Of a stretch of DNA of 64,000 bases, positions 33,424-45,528 are shown piece after piece (within the stretch, counting starts at the first letter, position 1; each line of letters begins with the position of its first letter). Position numbers and translations under genes: made by a program. The stretch is from contig NC_092354.1 in the NCBI RefSeq assembly GCF_963676685.1, forward strand, positions 38,782,193 to 38,846,192. Reading direction: 5' to 3'. Source of the stretch: Mytilus edulis. Its lineage: Eukaryota > Mollusca > Bivalvia > Mytilida > Mytilidae. The notes beneath the pieces are model-generated. The model did not search any database. It was not told the origin of the DNA and saw nothing but the letters and a program-made list of their open reading frames with translations.

Positions 33424-33719
33424 GGGAGCTACCATTTGATTTTTATGGGGGGGGGGGGGGGGGGGGGCTAGGATGAAAAATTTTGTCCTGCCCTTTTTTT
33501 TAGTTGTAATCTCTGTCCTGCCTTTTTATTTTTCAGTCTATTCGGTCCTGCCTCTTTTTTTCTTAGCTTATCCTGACTTTTTTACAACAATTGTCATCCT
33601 GCCTTTTTTTTTTTTGCCAAGTTACTCATCCTGCCTTTTTTTTTTACTCAAAATCCTGTCCTGACTTTTTTTTCAAATTTCATCCTAGCTCCCCCCATAA
33701 AAATCAAATGGTAGCTCCC
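33424..33719. mobile_element. PIF/Harbinger-like MITE with TTA target duplication
   Basis: 296 bp. The left end GGGAGCTACCATTTGATTTT (33424) is matched by its exact reverse complement at the right end (33719). The inverted ends continue through a G/C run into CTAGGATGAAA, giving arms of roughly 45 bp. The element is flanked by TTA on both sides (33421-33423, 33720-33722), the target size and sequence type of PIF/Harbinger elements. The interior is a degenerate row of about seven TCCTGCC-plus-T-run units. Non-autonomous; no transposase. Confidence 0.85.
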
Positions 33720-33722
33720 TTA

Positions 33723-35607
33723 GACTGGATAGGCCTTATAATTTTTTTCCCTCCTAATTGAAGGACCGTTTACACTCAGGGCCGAGTCATCAGCAGGCAA
33801 TACAGATGTATTAAAACAACCTAGCATCATATTGCTAGTAGTGGGAGTAGCATTGTTCGGTAAATTTGTTCCCACTTTTTTTTATAAAATGTATGGTTCA
33901 AATCAAAATAGAATGCTTTTATCTCCTGAATACTTACATTGTACATAGAGATGATACTACTTTGACAAATCCTTGTCCATTAGAGTTGTCTGTCAAATCT
34001 TAATTTCACAAAGAATGAATTGCATAACAATGAACTGAGCTCAAAGCAAAGTACTTTAATAATACACTTAGACAAAGAGCTAAATCCAGTGATATACTTT
34101 GTACTACAGGTCCTTCATGACCATCCATCCACCCAAACCATATCTCAATAACATTCCATACTACATGATTGGATTCAGAAGTCCTGAAAAAGACATGACT
34201 TTTTTATCTTGTTTTAAGTATATATGCACAGGTTAAACTTAAACCTTTATTGTGGATATAATCATTCAGTATCTAGCAACTATCAATTTGCTTCATGCAC
34301 ATATTGATATAGGTTGATTGCTCCTCTGTTGGAAATTAGAACACACCTCCATCTAATTTTAGTCAACTGACGAAGAAAAATTCAAAACTATATAAAATGT
34401 TATCTAAGACTTGTCAGTGTCTATTTCCTTTGCCACTGAATAAGATTCCATATTTACAACCAATGAAAATAAAATATCCCTCTAATAGACTTAGCATTGA
34501 AATCGTTTTCTAAAATGGTAGTTATGTGGAACCTAGAACTAAAAAAATTGAAACAATATATCTTAAATATTTCAAATGCATGTACATTTAATAATTCTCC
34601 AAAATTCACTTTATTTTTCCTTTTTTGGTTTTCTGTTGGAGACTGTATATTGACCTCTATGTAGCCTTTTCAACTTATAAAAGGGGGGATACATTTCCAT
34701 AGAATTAAACTTTTCTGAAAGAATTGATTCCATTTATTTTCAATAAACAATAAATATTGAAGTCTATAACAGGCATCTAGGAACAGGCTCAACATTATTT
34801 CTAAACATGTATTAATATATACCAAAATGTGGACAAACCTACATTAAATATTCTACTTCAACGACTTTAATTAGTGGAGTAGATCAAATTAAAAAGTCAC
34901 AATGGTTAAAAACTCCAATGGCAGTCTTTCCTGCTAAAATCTTGATGTGTAGAATGTGATATACCATTTTTGGGTCTATATACTGTCCTTTAAATTTAGG
35001 TCATTTTGACACGGCAAAATATGAAAAAAAATGTAAACTATGGTCTGGAAAGCACACAGTTTGTGATATTTTAAGGTATCTTTACTAAGAAAACCTGCAA
35101 ATCTCAGTGGCAGATCCAGAACTTTTCAAAAAGGTGTGGGGGCTCTGATGGACCAGAGGGTTGCCCACTCCCATTAAGCTTCAATGATTTCTTACATATA
35201 TGTCATAAGCTAAATTTCCCCCACCCCCTTGGTCTGTCTATGCATCTGTTTATCGTTCTGCGAAATAGTACTAATACTAATTTTTCCCCTCCCTTACCTG
35301 GCCCTAGACAGTTGCTTACCTTTGTAAACATTTTATAATTATAGTCAGGTATATATTGAGTGAGAGTAACTTACATAGTAGTTAATGGGACTCTTTTTCA
35401 CACGGTTCTGTGAAATATAATACGGCAAATATATACCCGTACATACTATCCGCATAACACAGAAATCTGATAGATTTTCACTCCTCTGGGAAAAATCAAC
35501 CTGTGAAATGAAATACCATGCCTGGAAAAAAATTACCGGGACAAATTATCCTCAGGATAAAATATCACAGAGGACGAAATAAACCGTTACATTACATGAG
35601 AAGCCGG
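33723..35607. other. Gene-poor stretch
   Basis: AT-rich sequence with homopolymer runs. A minus-strand open frame near 33.95-34.18 kb follows a possible acceptor but has no recognisable domain. Nothing else supported. Confidence 0.35.
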
Positions 35608-35796
35608 TTTGGTTACAAATAATTATGTCACGTGAAGGCGCACTGACGTCACAATTTGCATAAATTTTGCAATACACTACAGTTCACTCATACAGAACCC
35701 ATTATCATGCAAACATGCAACGTGAATGTGATTGGTTATCAAATAATACAGAATTTATGCACGTACAGTTAATATAGAAGAAATTAGTTCATCAAA
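35608..35796 (+). repeat. Local duplication, copy A
   Basis: About 180 bp with a diverged second copy at 36716-36892. Both contain TCATGCAAACATGCAACGTG followed by AATGTGATTGGTTATCA, and both begin near an ACAAATAATNATGTCACGTG block. Copy A also has a TGACGTCA-type site. Confidence 0.8.
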
Positions 35797-35799
35797 TGT

Positions 35800-35880
35800 G
35801 AGTTCGTGATCTTGTGGTTAAGACCGATGGCTACAGTGCTGAAAGTCCTGAGTTAGATTCTCACTTGGGGTGCTAAAAAT
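35800..35880 (+). mobile_element. Possible tRNA-derived SINE head
   Basis: TGATCTTGTGGTTAAGACC resembles a Pol III A box, and GAGTTAGATTCTCA about 40 bases on resembles a B box, followed by AT-rich sequence. Directly abuts duplication copy A. Not a functional tRNA (no matching acceptor stem). The 3' boundary is undefined. Confidence 0.35.
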
Positions 35881-36715
35881 ATCAGTACATCAGAAGGGTA
35901 ATTTTCACCCTCTCACACACATCTTTGTTAATGTTCCGGGATTGTTGAAAACTTGCATATTCATCAATATTTGATTTTGTGGTTTTAACAATCCAGACAG
36001 ACAAATAGCAATAAGGTGTTTAGGAAAACATGACCTAAAACCTCCTTCATATATGACAAAAATACATGGGAACTCATATTGAATGGTCAAATGTGTTCAA
36101 TATGAAAATTGAAATTAAGATGGTAAAATCAAATATTAGCCGTTACTGTAAATGGACTTAAAGTATGACTTTTCAGCAAATTTAAAGGGAAATGACACGG
36201 AAGGGGCCCAATAGTGTTCAAGGGGAGCAAATGCTATTTAAATTAGTATGCAGGTTTTAAATATAGAGGGAAGTTGAGTCATCTTTTTGGGTGAAGTTAA
36301 ATACTGACTAGTGTGTGGTTCTCATTGGGTCTAAGCGTGACCAATATTGACAATTTTTCGCAAGCGTGAAACGTGAAAGTCAAATTATTGTGTCATGAAA
36401 ACGGGAAATGAGGTCTGTCGTGAAAACGGGAAATGGGGTTCTGCAGGACCCCGGAATGTAAGCGGGATATGGGAATGTGACAAAACAGTAAGTGGGATCT
36501 GGTATCAGAACACCACCCCCCCCCCCCAAATGAGACCCCCTTATGTAGATTTATCTTCTAATTCTATATAAAAAAAACACAACTAAGAACTACGTTTAAT
36601 TCACTTTGACTACTGATATGCAAACCTAGAAATATTTCATAAAATAGTGATTGAAAGATTCATAACACTTTGAAAGGATAATTCAGACACGTGTTACGCG
36701 GGGAGCATGTTTTAA

Positions 36716-36892
36716 ATTTGTTTACAAATAATAATGTCACGTGATCGCGCACTGACCTCAAGTTGCATCGCCCTTACAATTCACTAATACAGTCATGACC
36801 ATTTTCATGCAAACATGCAACGTGAATGTGATTGGTTATCATATAATACAGAAATAATGCATGCACAGTTTAAGAAGAAATTAGTTCAATAA
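36716..36892 (+). repeat. Local duplication, copy B
   Basis: Diverged copy of 35608-35796, about 1.1 kb away in the same orientation. It lacks the SINE-like block that follows copy A. Confidence 0.8.
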
Positions 36893-37042
36893 ATCGATGC
36901 GATTTTCACTTTTGACACGAATAGGTCGGGTTGACATTACTGTCATCGGAGATAATATTGAGATAAATGGGATAAAACGGACCGTCAAAAAGGTCTAGAG
37001 GAGCACATCAGTAGAACCTTAACATTAATAAGTAATACTTAC

Positions 37043-37102
37043 CAAAATTTCTCTAATTAAAGAACTATATAACTGAAATTTCACAAAGATAACGGTAAAC
37101 AT
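37043..37102 (-). CDS. Candidate first coding exon (weak)
   Basis: On the minus strand an ATG (37102) opens 20 codons (MFTVIFVKFQLYSSLIREIL) ending exactly at a consensus GTAAGTATT donor (37042). It could be the start of the gene whose last exon is proposed at 29782, but no exons in between were found and the link is a guess. Confidence 0.2.
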
Positions 37103-37227
37103 TTTGTTGATGGTGATGATGCTATTATCGATCCGTTGAATTCAGGGTCAACGGAATTTTTTGCGTTGCGTTTAAATCATTGAGGCCATCTATTTTTATT
37201 GCGGGTTCCACATATATAAATCGGAAT

Positions 37228-37350
37228 TAAAGAAAAAATGGAATGTTGTTAGCAGAATCAAAACAGAAATGATGAACATTGCAACATTTTCAGCAAAATA
37301 TAAATAGGATGGAGGATCTGTGTATTCACATTATTTGTAAAACTCTCCTT
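37228..37350 (+). repeat. Local duplication, copy A
   Basis: Contains AATGGAATGTTGTTAG and CTGTGTATTCACATTATTTG; repeated with divergence at 37491-37607, about 260 bp away. Confidence 0.8.
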
Positions 37351-37490
37351 ATTCATGTGAAGCGTGTGCTTTACATCGAGGCTTGCTATGCTTATCATTG
37401 ACGCCACAGTACTTCAACCAATCAGACAATGTTTATTTTGGGCATTTGACTTTTTTTAACTCAGATTTTGGAATATTTTAATCGAAATTA

Positions 37491-37607
37491 TAGAAAAATG
37501 GAATGTTGTTAGTACATATAAAATAGAAAATGATGAATACTTTTAGCTAAAGATAATTTGGATGGGAGTTCTGTGTATTCACATTATTTGCACAACTCTC
37601 CTTACTG
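37491..37607 (+). repeat. Local duplication, copy B
   Basis: Second copy of the 37228 block, same orientation, with shared AATGGAATGTTGTTAG and CTGTGTATTCACATTATTTG segments. Confidence 0.8.
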
Positions 37608-38357
37608 ATGCCATATTTTGGAATTTCCGTGACCTAAATGGTTCGCGAAAATTAATATTTTTATATATAGTATAGTAATGAACCCCCCCCCCCCCCCACT
37701 TTGCCAAAAAAAAGGGAGATCCTATATATAGCTAGTTTGTGGGGGTTGGGTAAAACGTTTAAACACAATTTTAAAATATTGATTGAGAAACTGTTGTTGT
37801 TGATTTACAAGGCAAAACACTTTTTAATCTGTCTGTCTAAATAGTACCTGTGATAAAAATTCCATGATGCTACTTATAGAAGTGATGCTGTTTCATTCAC
37901 TTAAATTCTTGCCTGTGTTACATCACTCTGAAAAATAAAAGGTTTCTGATGAATTCATGTTACATAAAGCACATAAAATATTGACTCTGAGTGATCATGG
38001 CTGACCTATACTGTTTACTTCTATGTTCTTTGATCTCTAGTAGGGATATTATTCATTGGCAATAATACAGCAAACAAATATTTCATTTTTGCAAGTACAT
38101 TGTGTAATAGTTTCTAGGGGTTCAATTCTATGCAATAACTTTATGATTATTTTTGATATAACATTTGCTTTCTGTACACCTTTTCAATAACAGTTTGCAT
38201 TGATAAAATTTCTTTAAATGAATAAAATTGAGAATGGAATATTTATTACAATGATTACACAACCTTAGGAATAATGGATGTCAGCACTTCTGATTGTGAC
38301 AAATTTTACCTTTCAACTGATGAGTTATGGAACTTTGTTAATTGGAAAATATCCCTT
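37608..38357. other. Non-coding stretch before LINE family 2
   Basis: Contains a C15 run near 37683 and AT-rich DNA. No gene supported. Confidence 0.4.
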
Positions 38358-38547
38358 ATGTTAGATGTCTTGGGACTATAGTGTAAACAAGCAATTTGTC
38401 AGGTCGAAAAAAAAAAACTTAGTTTTTGTTGGATTTAAAAGATTTTTTACTATATAGATTATAGTCAGTAGTTGCAAAAGACTTTAATCTTCGATAATAC
38501 GTGATTATTAGTGTGCTTGGTTGGATATTTGTTCAGATAACTTAAAT

Positions 38548-39459
38548 ATGGATCAATATATGAACTTTCCTATGTGTACAAATGGCGGAAGTGGTCACTT
38601 CGTTAACAACTCAATGATGAATCCAGGACTTGTACCTGTAAGTACTTATAACTATTCAGTAGCATCTTCGTCTGAAAGAAAACGTCAGCTGTCAGATCAA
38701 ATGTCAAATTATATTAATGAACCTGGAACAGAGCACAAAAAACCAAAATGTGATTCTAGCGTATCGAGTGCACCCATGTTTGAAAATACAAATAGAGTTG
38801 AGGCATTGATTTTACAGTTATCATCAAACTTTTCAAATATGAGTGAAAAATTAGATAAGAGAATTAGCGAATTGGAAACAAATTTTGAGGAAAGGGTTTC
38901 AGAGAAGCTCTCTGAAAAAATTTCTGTTATGATAGACAATAAAATGAAAGAAAAACTAATCGAAGTTAAAACAGAAGTTAAACATGAACTTGATGGTATG
39001 AAATCCAAAATAGAAAATTTAGAAAAACAGGTATCTGAGAATAAAACTAACAGTACATATAAAGATTCGTTGCGCAATAAATTCATTATCAAGAACCTTG
39101 AATATGATGATCGTGAAAAAACTGACCCAGAACTGACAAAACATAAAGTACAAGGTTTATTAAAAGACTGTTTAGGGCTCAGTAACGTTAAGCTAAAAAG
39201 TGTCTCCAGAAAAGAAAGTAGAGGAAAATACCATGGCTTGATTATTGTGGAAACTGACACATTTGATAGTAAAAGGGATATTATGAAGAGCAAAGCTAAA
39301 CTAAAAAACAATAGACTTTATGCTAATGTCTACATTGAGAACGACATGTCGCCAGAAACGAGGAACTTTCAAAGTACCGTTAGAACTGTACTCAAAGAAA
39401 TGGGCAAGGAAAAGAATTTCAAGTTTGTAGGAAATCGACTGTTACCAAAAGAAACATAG
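38548..39459 (+). CDS. LINE family 2 ORF1 protein (RNA-binding)
   Basis: 303 residues from the ATG at 38548; an upstream TTG at 38521 is in frame but unlikely as the start. A coiled-coil-like stretch covers about residues 78-170, and an RRM-like core (NKFIIKNLEYD to VYIENDM) about residues 175-275. There is no RG-rich tail, unlike family 1. The stop is UAG at 39457-39459, and the frame continues without interruption into the ORF2 endonuclease. Expected role: RNA chaperone and coat of the retrotransposition particle. Confidence 0.85.
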   Translation: MDQYMNFPMCTNGGSGHFVNNSMMNPGLVPVSTYNYSVASSSERKRQLSDQMSNYINEPGTEHKKPKCDSSVSSAPMFENTNRVEALILQLSSNFSNMSEKLDKRISELETNFEERVSEKLSEKISVMIDNKMKEKLIEVKTEVKHELDGMKSKIENLEKQVSENKTNSTYKDSLRNKFIIKNLEYDDREKTDPELTKHKVQGLLKDCLGLSNVKLKSVSRKESRGKYHGLIIVETDTFDSKRDIMKSKAKLKNNRLYANVYIENDMSPETRNFQSTVRTVLKEMGKEKNFKFVGNRLLPKET

Positions 39460-42400
39460 GACATACTGCGGCTTGGTGTATGGAATTGCAGGGGATGGTC
39501 CACCAAAACGAATGACAACTCAATATTCCGCGAGAAATTGCTAAACTATTCGAATTGTGATATTTTATGTATATGTGAAACATTTTTACGTAAAGATGAG
39601 TTTTTAACTGTTGATGGTTTTAGATTTTATGGTAGTAATAGGAAATATATACACAAAAAAGCAACGCGAGGGTCAGCAGGGGTTGGTGCTTTCGTGAAAG
39701 AAGAATTGTTGTATTCATTTAATATTGGTATTATAGATGATACTACGGAAGGAATAATGTGGTTAGAATTTTCAGATAAGTTTTCCAAAAAATGCTTCTA
39801 CGTAGTGGCATGTTATTTACCCCCTGCTGACACATGTAGGCCAGTGGATGCCGACGTTTATTTCCAAACTCTTTTAAACCAAATTTATTCATACCAACAT
39901 AAAGGAAAAATATTTATATGCGGTGACATGAACGCACGTGTAGGTGCTTATTCTGATTTTATAGAAGGCGTCGATTTAGTGAAACCACGAAATGTTATAG
40001 ATCATGTAGAAAACCACCATGGTGATGTTTTCGTGAATTTTTTAAGTGATGTCAATTTTGGAATGTTAAATGGACGATATAATGATAACGAATTTACATG
40101 TATATCAACAAACGGTAAATCGGTAGTAGATTACATATGTGTTCCCTATGAGGATATGGAATTTGTCAGTGATTTCAAAATAGTATCAATGTCGGAAATT
40201 TCTAATGATATTACATATATTCCTGATAGTTTACCGGATCACTCATTGCTTTATTGTGATTTTAAATTATCTGTCGATTTAAAACCGAATTCACAGCATG
40301 CACCGATCAGTAATACACGTATAAAATATAATTTTGGAGCGGTTCCTAGTGATTTCTTACTGAATCAGGAAATTCAGGTGAAATTAATTGAAACAATTGA
40401 GAAAATTGAAAATTATATAGAAATATCAAATGACGTGCAAAATGCATACGATGAGTTTCAGGATCTAGTTAAATGTGAAATCAATAATAAATTACCAACT
40501 TATAACAATGCTGCTGGTCGTGATAAACGTAAGAAAATGTGTTATAAACCGTATTGGAATGAAAATCTTTCAGCCCAATGGAAGACCGTATGCAAATCCG
40601 AGAAGAAATGGTTACGTTTCACCGGTCCGAACTGTACAAAGCGTAAATTGAAGGAAGAATATTGTGTAGAAAGAAAAACTTTTGATCGCTTAAACAGAAA
40701 ATTTAAAAGACAATTTCAGAGTCAAGAGCGACAGAAACTTGAAGACAAACTCGATGAGACTAATCAGCGTGACTTTTGGAAGTCAATAGGAAATTTAGGC
40801 ATCGCTAGTAACCGTAAACGTTGTATACCATTAGCTATAGTGGACGAGGATGGAAACGAGGCAACGGATAAAAATGTTGTACTTAACAAATGGAAAAACG
40901 ATTTTCAGACTTTATTCCATCAAAATGGTAACAGTGACTCGGACCTTGATGAATCAACATTTAATACTGAAGTCGATGTTTCGCCGTTAAACGAACCTAT
41001 CTCCAGGGAGGAAGTTTTACAGGCAGTATTACGTGCAAAGTTGCGCAAGGCAGCTGGAATAGACGATATTCCAGCTGAAGTTTTGAAAAATGACACCGCA
41101 GTAAATCTATTATTCCAAATTATAAGTGGGTGCTTCAACATTGGGAGAGTTCCAACTCAGTGGACTAGTGGAATCATAAACCCTATTCTTAAACAAGGAA
41201 CAGATGATGACAGACAACCATTGAATTACAGGGGGATAACTTTAATTTCAGTGCCTTGCAAAATTTATTGCAATATTCTCAATCACCGTCTTAATTAGTA
41301 CCTGGCTTGAGAAAAACAACGTTTTATGCGACGAACAAAATGGGTTCAGGAAAGGTCGAAGCTGTGAAGAACATATCCATTCTCTATATTCCGTCTTAAA
41401 CGATCGTAAAATTTCTAGAAAATCGACATATGTGTGTTTTGTAGACATGCGCAAAGCTTTCGACACCGTACAACATAACTTATTATGGTATAAACTTCAG
41501 AAAATTGGTGTGCGTGGAAAATTTTTAGCAGCAATTGAGTCTTTATATAAGGAAGTCAAATGTACTATTCGTGTTAACAATGACCATACCCCGTGGTTCA
41601 ACGTAGAGACCGGAGTGAAACAGGGCTGTATCATATCACCGACATTGTTTTCTGTGTATATCAATGACCTCTCACAACGTATCAATTCCCTTGAGTGTGG
41701 ATTACAGCTTGATGACTTTTGTCTCAGTATACTGCTTTATGCTGACGACATAGCTTTAATTGCACCCGATGAAAGTAGTCTTCAACGCATGCTTGATATT
41801 GTGTCTGACTGGTGTACAACATGGAAACTGTCCATAAATGTGAATAAAACTAAAGTCGTTCATTTTCGACCGCAGTCTTTCGATCGTTCTGAATTTAACT
41901 TTAAATGTATGGAGAATAATATCGATTATTGTGACTCATATAAATATCTTGGTGTCTGGATGGATGAACATCTTACATTTACGAAAAACTCAAAAGAATT
42001 AGCTAAAGCAGCCAGTCGTGCTCTAGGAAGTTTAATGACAAAAGTGGTATTAGCAGGAGGAATGACTCATAAGGTGTACACTAAACTTTATACAGCTACG
42101 GTGGAACCGATATTACTATACGGTAGTGGCATTTGGGGCACTAAATCGTTTAGTGCTATTTCAGCTGTACAAAACAGAGCCTGCAAATATTTTCTCTCCG
42201 TTGGAAAACTGACCTCGAATGTAGCTACTCGCGGTGATATGGGATGGACATCTTGTCACACAAAACAACGAATACATTACTGTAGGCTATTGTGTAGACT
42301 TCTTCGCACCGAACAAACTAGAACATCATATAAAATATGGACATCTAGGAAGAAAAAGGACTGGGCTTTTGAAGTTGACAAAATTGTAAATAGTTTAAAC

Positions 42401-42946
42401 ATTAGAGATATTGTGTATGACTTGTCTTATTCCATAAAAACTGTTATGAAAACTGTTATTGAAAAATTGGTAGAACTCGACAATACAGAGTGGCACAGAG
42501 AACTTTTCAATGATAGGCGCAATATACAAAATGGTAATAAATTACGCACATATAGACTGTTTAAAAACAATGTAAAAACTGAACCGTATGTTTGCCTAAA
42601 TATGGCCAGGCCGGAAAGACGAACTATGGCTCTGTTTCGGTCCGGTGCACTACCCCTTGCCTACGAGAGCGGCAGGTACTCCAGGCCGCCTATTCCGATA
42701 GAAGAAAGACTCTGTGTGTTTTGTAACCTTGGTTATGTAGAAAATGAAAAACACTTCCTTCTTGAATGTGAACTTTATAGTGACTTACGGTATAATTTAT
42801 TTTCCGAATGCTCCAAATATATTGATCACTTTAGCAATCTTGATATGGACGATAAATTTATACAAATCATGAACTGTTCAAGTATCCAACACTATTTGTG
42901 TAAAATGTTACATAAGTTTTTTATTCGAAGAAAATTATTTTCATAA
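39460..42946 (+). pseudogene. LINE family 2 ORF2 endonuclease-reverse transcriptase, one frameshift
   Basis: The frame from 39460 reads LGVWNCRGW (catalytic Asn), ICETFL (catalytic Glu), GDMNARVG, SVVDYICVPY and PDHS, then the start of the reverse transcriptase. It stops at TAG 41296-41298. Coding resumes at 41297 in another frame with EQNGFRKGR, FVDMRKAFDTV (motif A), GVKQGCIISP (motif B), YADD (motif C) and a C-terminal CCHC knuckle (CVFC..H..EC). A single small indel near 41296 explains the break. No in-frame AUG occurs before 39757 (codon 100), so the start of the endonuclease cannot be reached from an ORF2 AUG. The element is presumably inactive. Confidence 0.9.
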
Positions 42947-43635
42947 CAAATTTATTTTAATCAGAATTTACAACTGTTCCTTAACGTAAATATTTTTACC
43001 AGTAGAAAATTTTAATACAGGCAATAATTTTTAAGCTTTATATTACATTGTTTACGTCAATTTTAATCATAGTCAAGAAATTATTATATATTCAGATTTT
43101 TAATTTGTTTTTAAAAACTTTGATATAAGAAAATTTTACAAGTATAAGAACTACGATATAGGAAAATTTTATAAGTATAAGAAACAATTTTAATGAGTAA
43201 TGTTTAGTTGTTTTAACTATTGATCAGTAATTGTATAAAGTTTTATAATGTTAGTGTCTCATAAGTCAGTATTTATGGCTGGATATTGATTGTTTTATGT
43301 GTAAATATTATAATTGTTGTATATGTTTTATGGCAATCAATATGTGACACTTTAATAAACAAATTTATACTTGTGTTTTATATTTGTATATTGGCTGTCT
43401 TATATTGTGTATATACTCTGTATGTACTGTATATTTATGAATTTCAAGTAGTGAGACTATAATAAAATATTGAATCTGAATCTATATTGATGTTAGATAG
43501 CATTGCTCAGCAATTGCATAAAATACAAAGTTAATTGTAGTTCATAGTATAAATAGAATTTTCTTAAATTTATTGTTTTGGGGAAATACAGGGATAAATT
43601 ATTTGCCAAAAAATTTTGGAAGAATAAAAAAATTA

Positions 43636-43732
43636 CTAAAGTTGGTTGATGTGGTCTGATAACATACATCTTCTGTTGTTTCCATCTTTTCTGATATGTT
43701 GGCAGATTCCCTTTTCTTCTTGTTGATTTAAC
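43636..43732 (-). CDS. Unrecognised gene, terminal exon
   Basis: 97 nt after a TTTTAAAG acceptor (43734-43733), open to TAG at 43638-43636. It begins with one base that completes an Arg codon from the previous exon. It encodes LNQQEEKG, then CQHIRKDGNNRRC and SDHINQL. It ends only about 150 bp from the 3' tail of LINE family 2, tail to tail. Confidence 0.55.
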
Positions 43733-45528
43733 CTTTAAAATAAATTTTAATTAATACTAACAGGATCTAAATACTAACAGCATCTATAATAAGCTGAAAT
43801 ATTTGCTTGTAATAAAAATTAAATAGCAAGATATAAATTTAAACAGCAATTAATTCCCTTCATATTCAATCACTGTATCTTACTAAATATATAAGGCATT
43901 AGCAGTTTAAAAAAATATTTTCTATTTATAGGGAAAGTAATTTTATATTTTTGATTATGTAAGAATAATGATTATTTACACAACAATTAAATTGATTCAG
44001 CTTATTAATATAGAGAATAAAAATAAGAATCAGCAATATAAACAGCAAATAAGTTTTGTAATTTTTGTTTAAATGCTTATTTTTTCATAGACAAATAAAC
44101 ATTATTATGATACAGTTATAGTATAATTTGTTAAATAAATTGGGTGCAATTTGTGAAAAGGATAAGACTCTCCAATATATTTTTTTCTAGCCTTCCTGAC
44201 TCAGGGAATGTAGCAATTAGTCTCTATTCTTGTATGTGAAGACTTTGTATGACATACATGTATATCATAATAGTATTACTAAACACATGCTGAACCTTTT
44301 GTGAAGATACAAGGATTACTTTTAAACAATATATTGTTATTACCTCATTTCCCCTTCAAGTACTGCATCATTGACATCTATTCTTATTTTCTTCAGAAAC
44401 AAAGTACAACATGCTGGAAAAAATTATAGCAATTATTTATAAAACTACAGTAAAACATTGAAACAAGTTCTGTGTTAATCTTTAATGTATTGCTGTTCAA
44501 GATTTATTAATATTGCATACCAATTATACTAAACCATTCACAGATGTTCAACAGAGTACTCATCTATTTTCTATCATTATACAATTTTTTCTAGAATAAA
44601 TTTTTTTCAATAAAACTTTTTTTGGGAAGCTTGTTATTTACAGCTTCAAAACATTGTTAAAAGATACTCCTTATTTGGGATGTTTAAAAAACCCTATCAA
44701 ATCTCAGGGTGGGGGAGGAGGGATATTGAATACACATCTTATCTTGGGTCAGGGGGTGGGAAGGGTGATATTGAATGCAAATCAAATATTCATATTCACA
44801 ACCATGGTGTTATGTAAATAGGAGTTTTAAAGTTTTGACAATTTTACCGCAAAAGGACTGTTTTGAAATAAATATCAAATAATTCATAAATTGTAAAAAT
44901 AATAGATTAAAACCATGCACTCATCATTCAGGGGTTCAATAGGGTTTACCAAACAAAGAATAATTAATATAATGCCCAATTATTGAATTACAAAATAATT
45001 ATGAACATTATGATTGGAGATAAGTAAGCACCAAAATTAAAATAGAGAATAATGGGATGCAAAATTAAGAAGAATAACTGTGGAAAACAAAATAATAAGG
45101 TAATACAATATAGATTATAAATCACAGAATGGAGGACAAACATTAAAAAGAAATCAAATTATTACAAAAAATCTAAATTTTAATTATAAAATCATTTTCC
45201 TTAGAATTGTACAGAATAATTATTTGTTTTAAAAATATAGAAAATGTGTACAAAGTAAATAATACATAAATATTATATAACCCCAATTCTTACACTCATG
45301 AAAGGAGGTAAATTAAATATCTGTTTTGAAACTTATTTAATACATAGAAAGTGCTCCTTTTTTCATTAAAAGACATGTTTGCATTGTCTTAGTAATTGAG
45401 AATGTTTTAACAAATAATCAATGATGAATGATAATAATGAAAATTTAAATATTACATAAAATAATCAAAACTATAAAAGGGGAAAAAGGGGGAGGTCATG
45501 TCAAGTTCTTTTTATTTCCATTACTCAC
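43733..45528 (-). other. Introns of the unrecognised gene
   Basis: 43733-44343 and 44414-45528 flank the 70-nt exon. The larger intron holds an imperfect G-rich duplication near 44694-44785 (GGGATATTGAATACACATC-like twice). Otherwise AT-rich with nothing further recognised. Confidence 0.5.
44344..44413 (-). CDS. Unrecognised gene, penultimate exon
   Basis: 70 nt between a TTTTTTCCAG acceptor (44415-44414) and a GTAATAAC donor (44343). It takes two bases at its start and leaves two at its end, matching both neighbours exactly. It encodes CCTLFLKKIRIDVNDAV and LEGEM. Confidence 0.55.

Larger units (their letters stand above)
38367..43489 (+). mobile_element. Full-length LINE, family 2, 9-bp target duplication
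   Basis: ATGTTAGAT occurs at 38358-38366 and 43490-43498, consistent with a target-site duplication around a 5.12 kb element. Order: leader of about 180 bp, ORF1, ORF2 (frameshifted), 3' UTR and a tail with two TGAATC units. The 3' end GTGAGACT...AATAAAATATTG resembles family 1 (GTGAGACTCAAATAAAATAA), suggesting a related 3' recognition structure. The proteins are clearly homologous to family 1 but diverged. Confidence 0.85.

Noticed and set aside
34080-34185. Possible exon on either strand near 34.1 kb
   Set aside because: Open in both directions with acceptor-like sites but no good donor and no recognisable motif; treated as chance.
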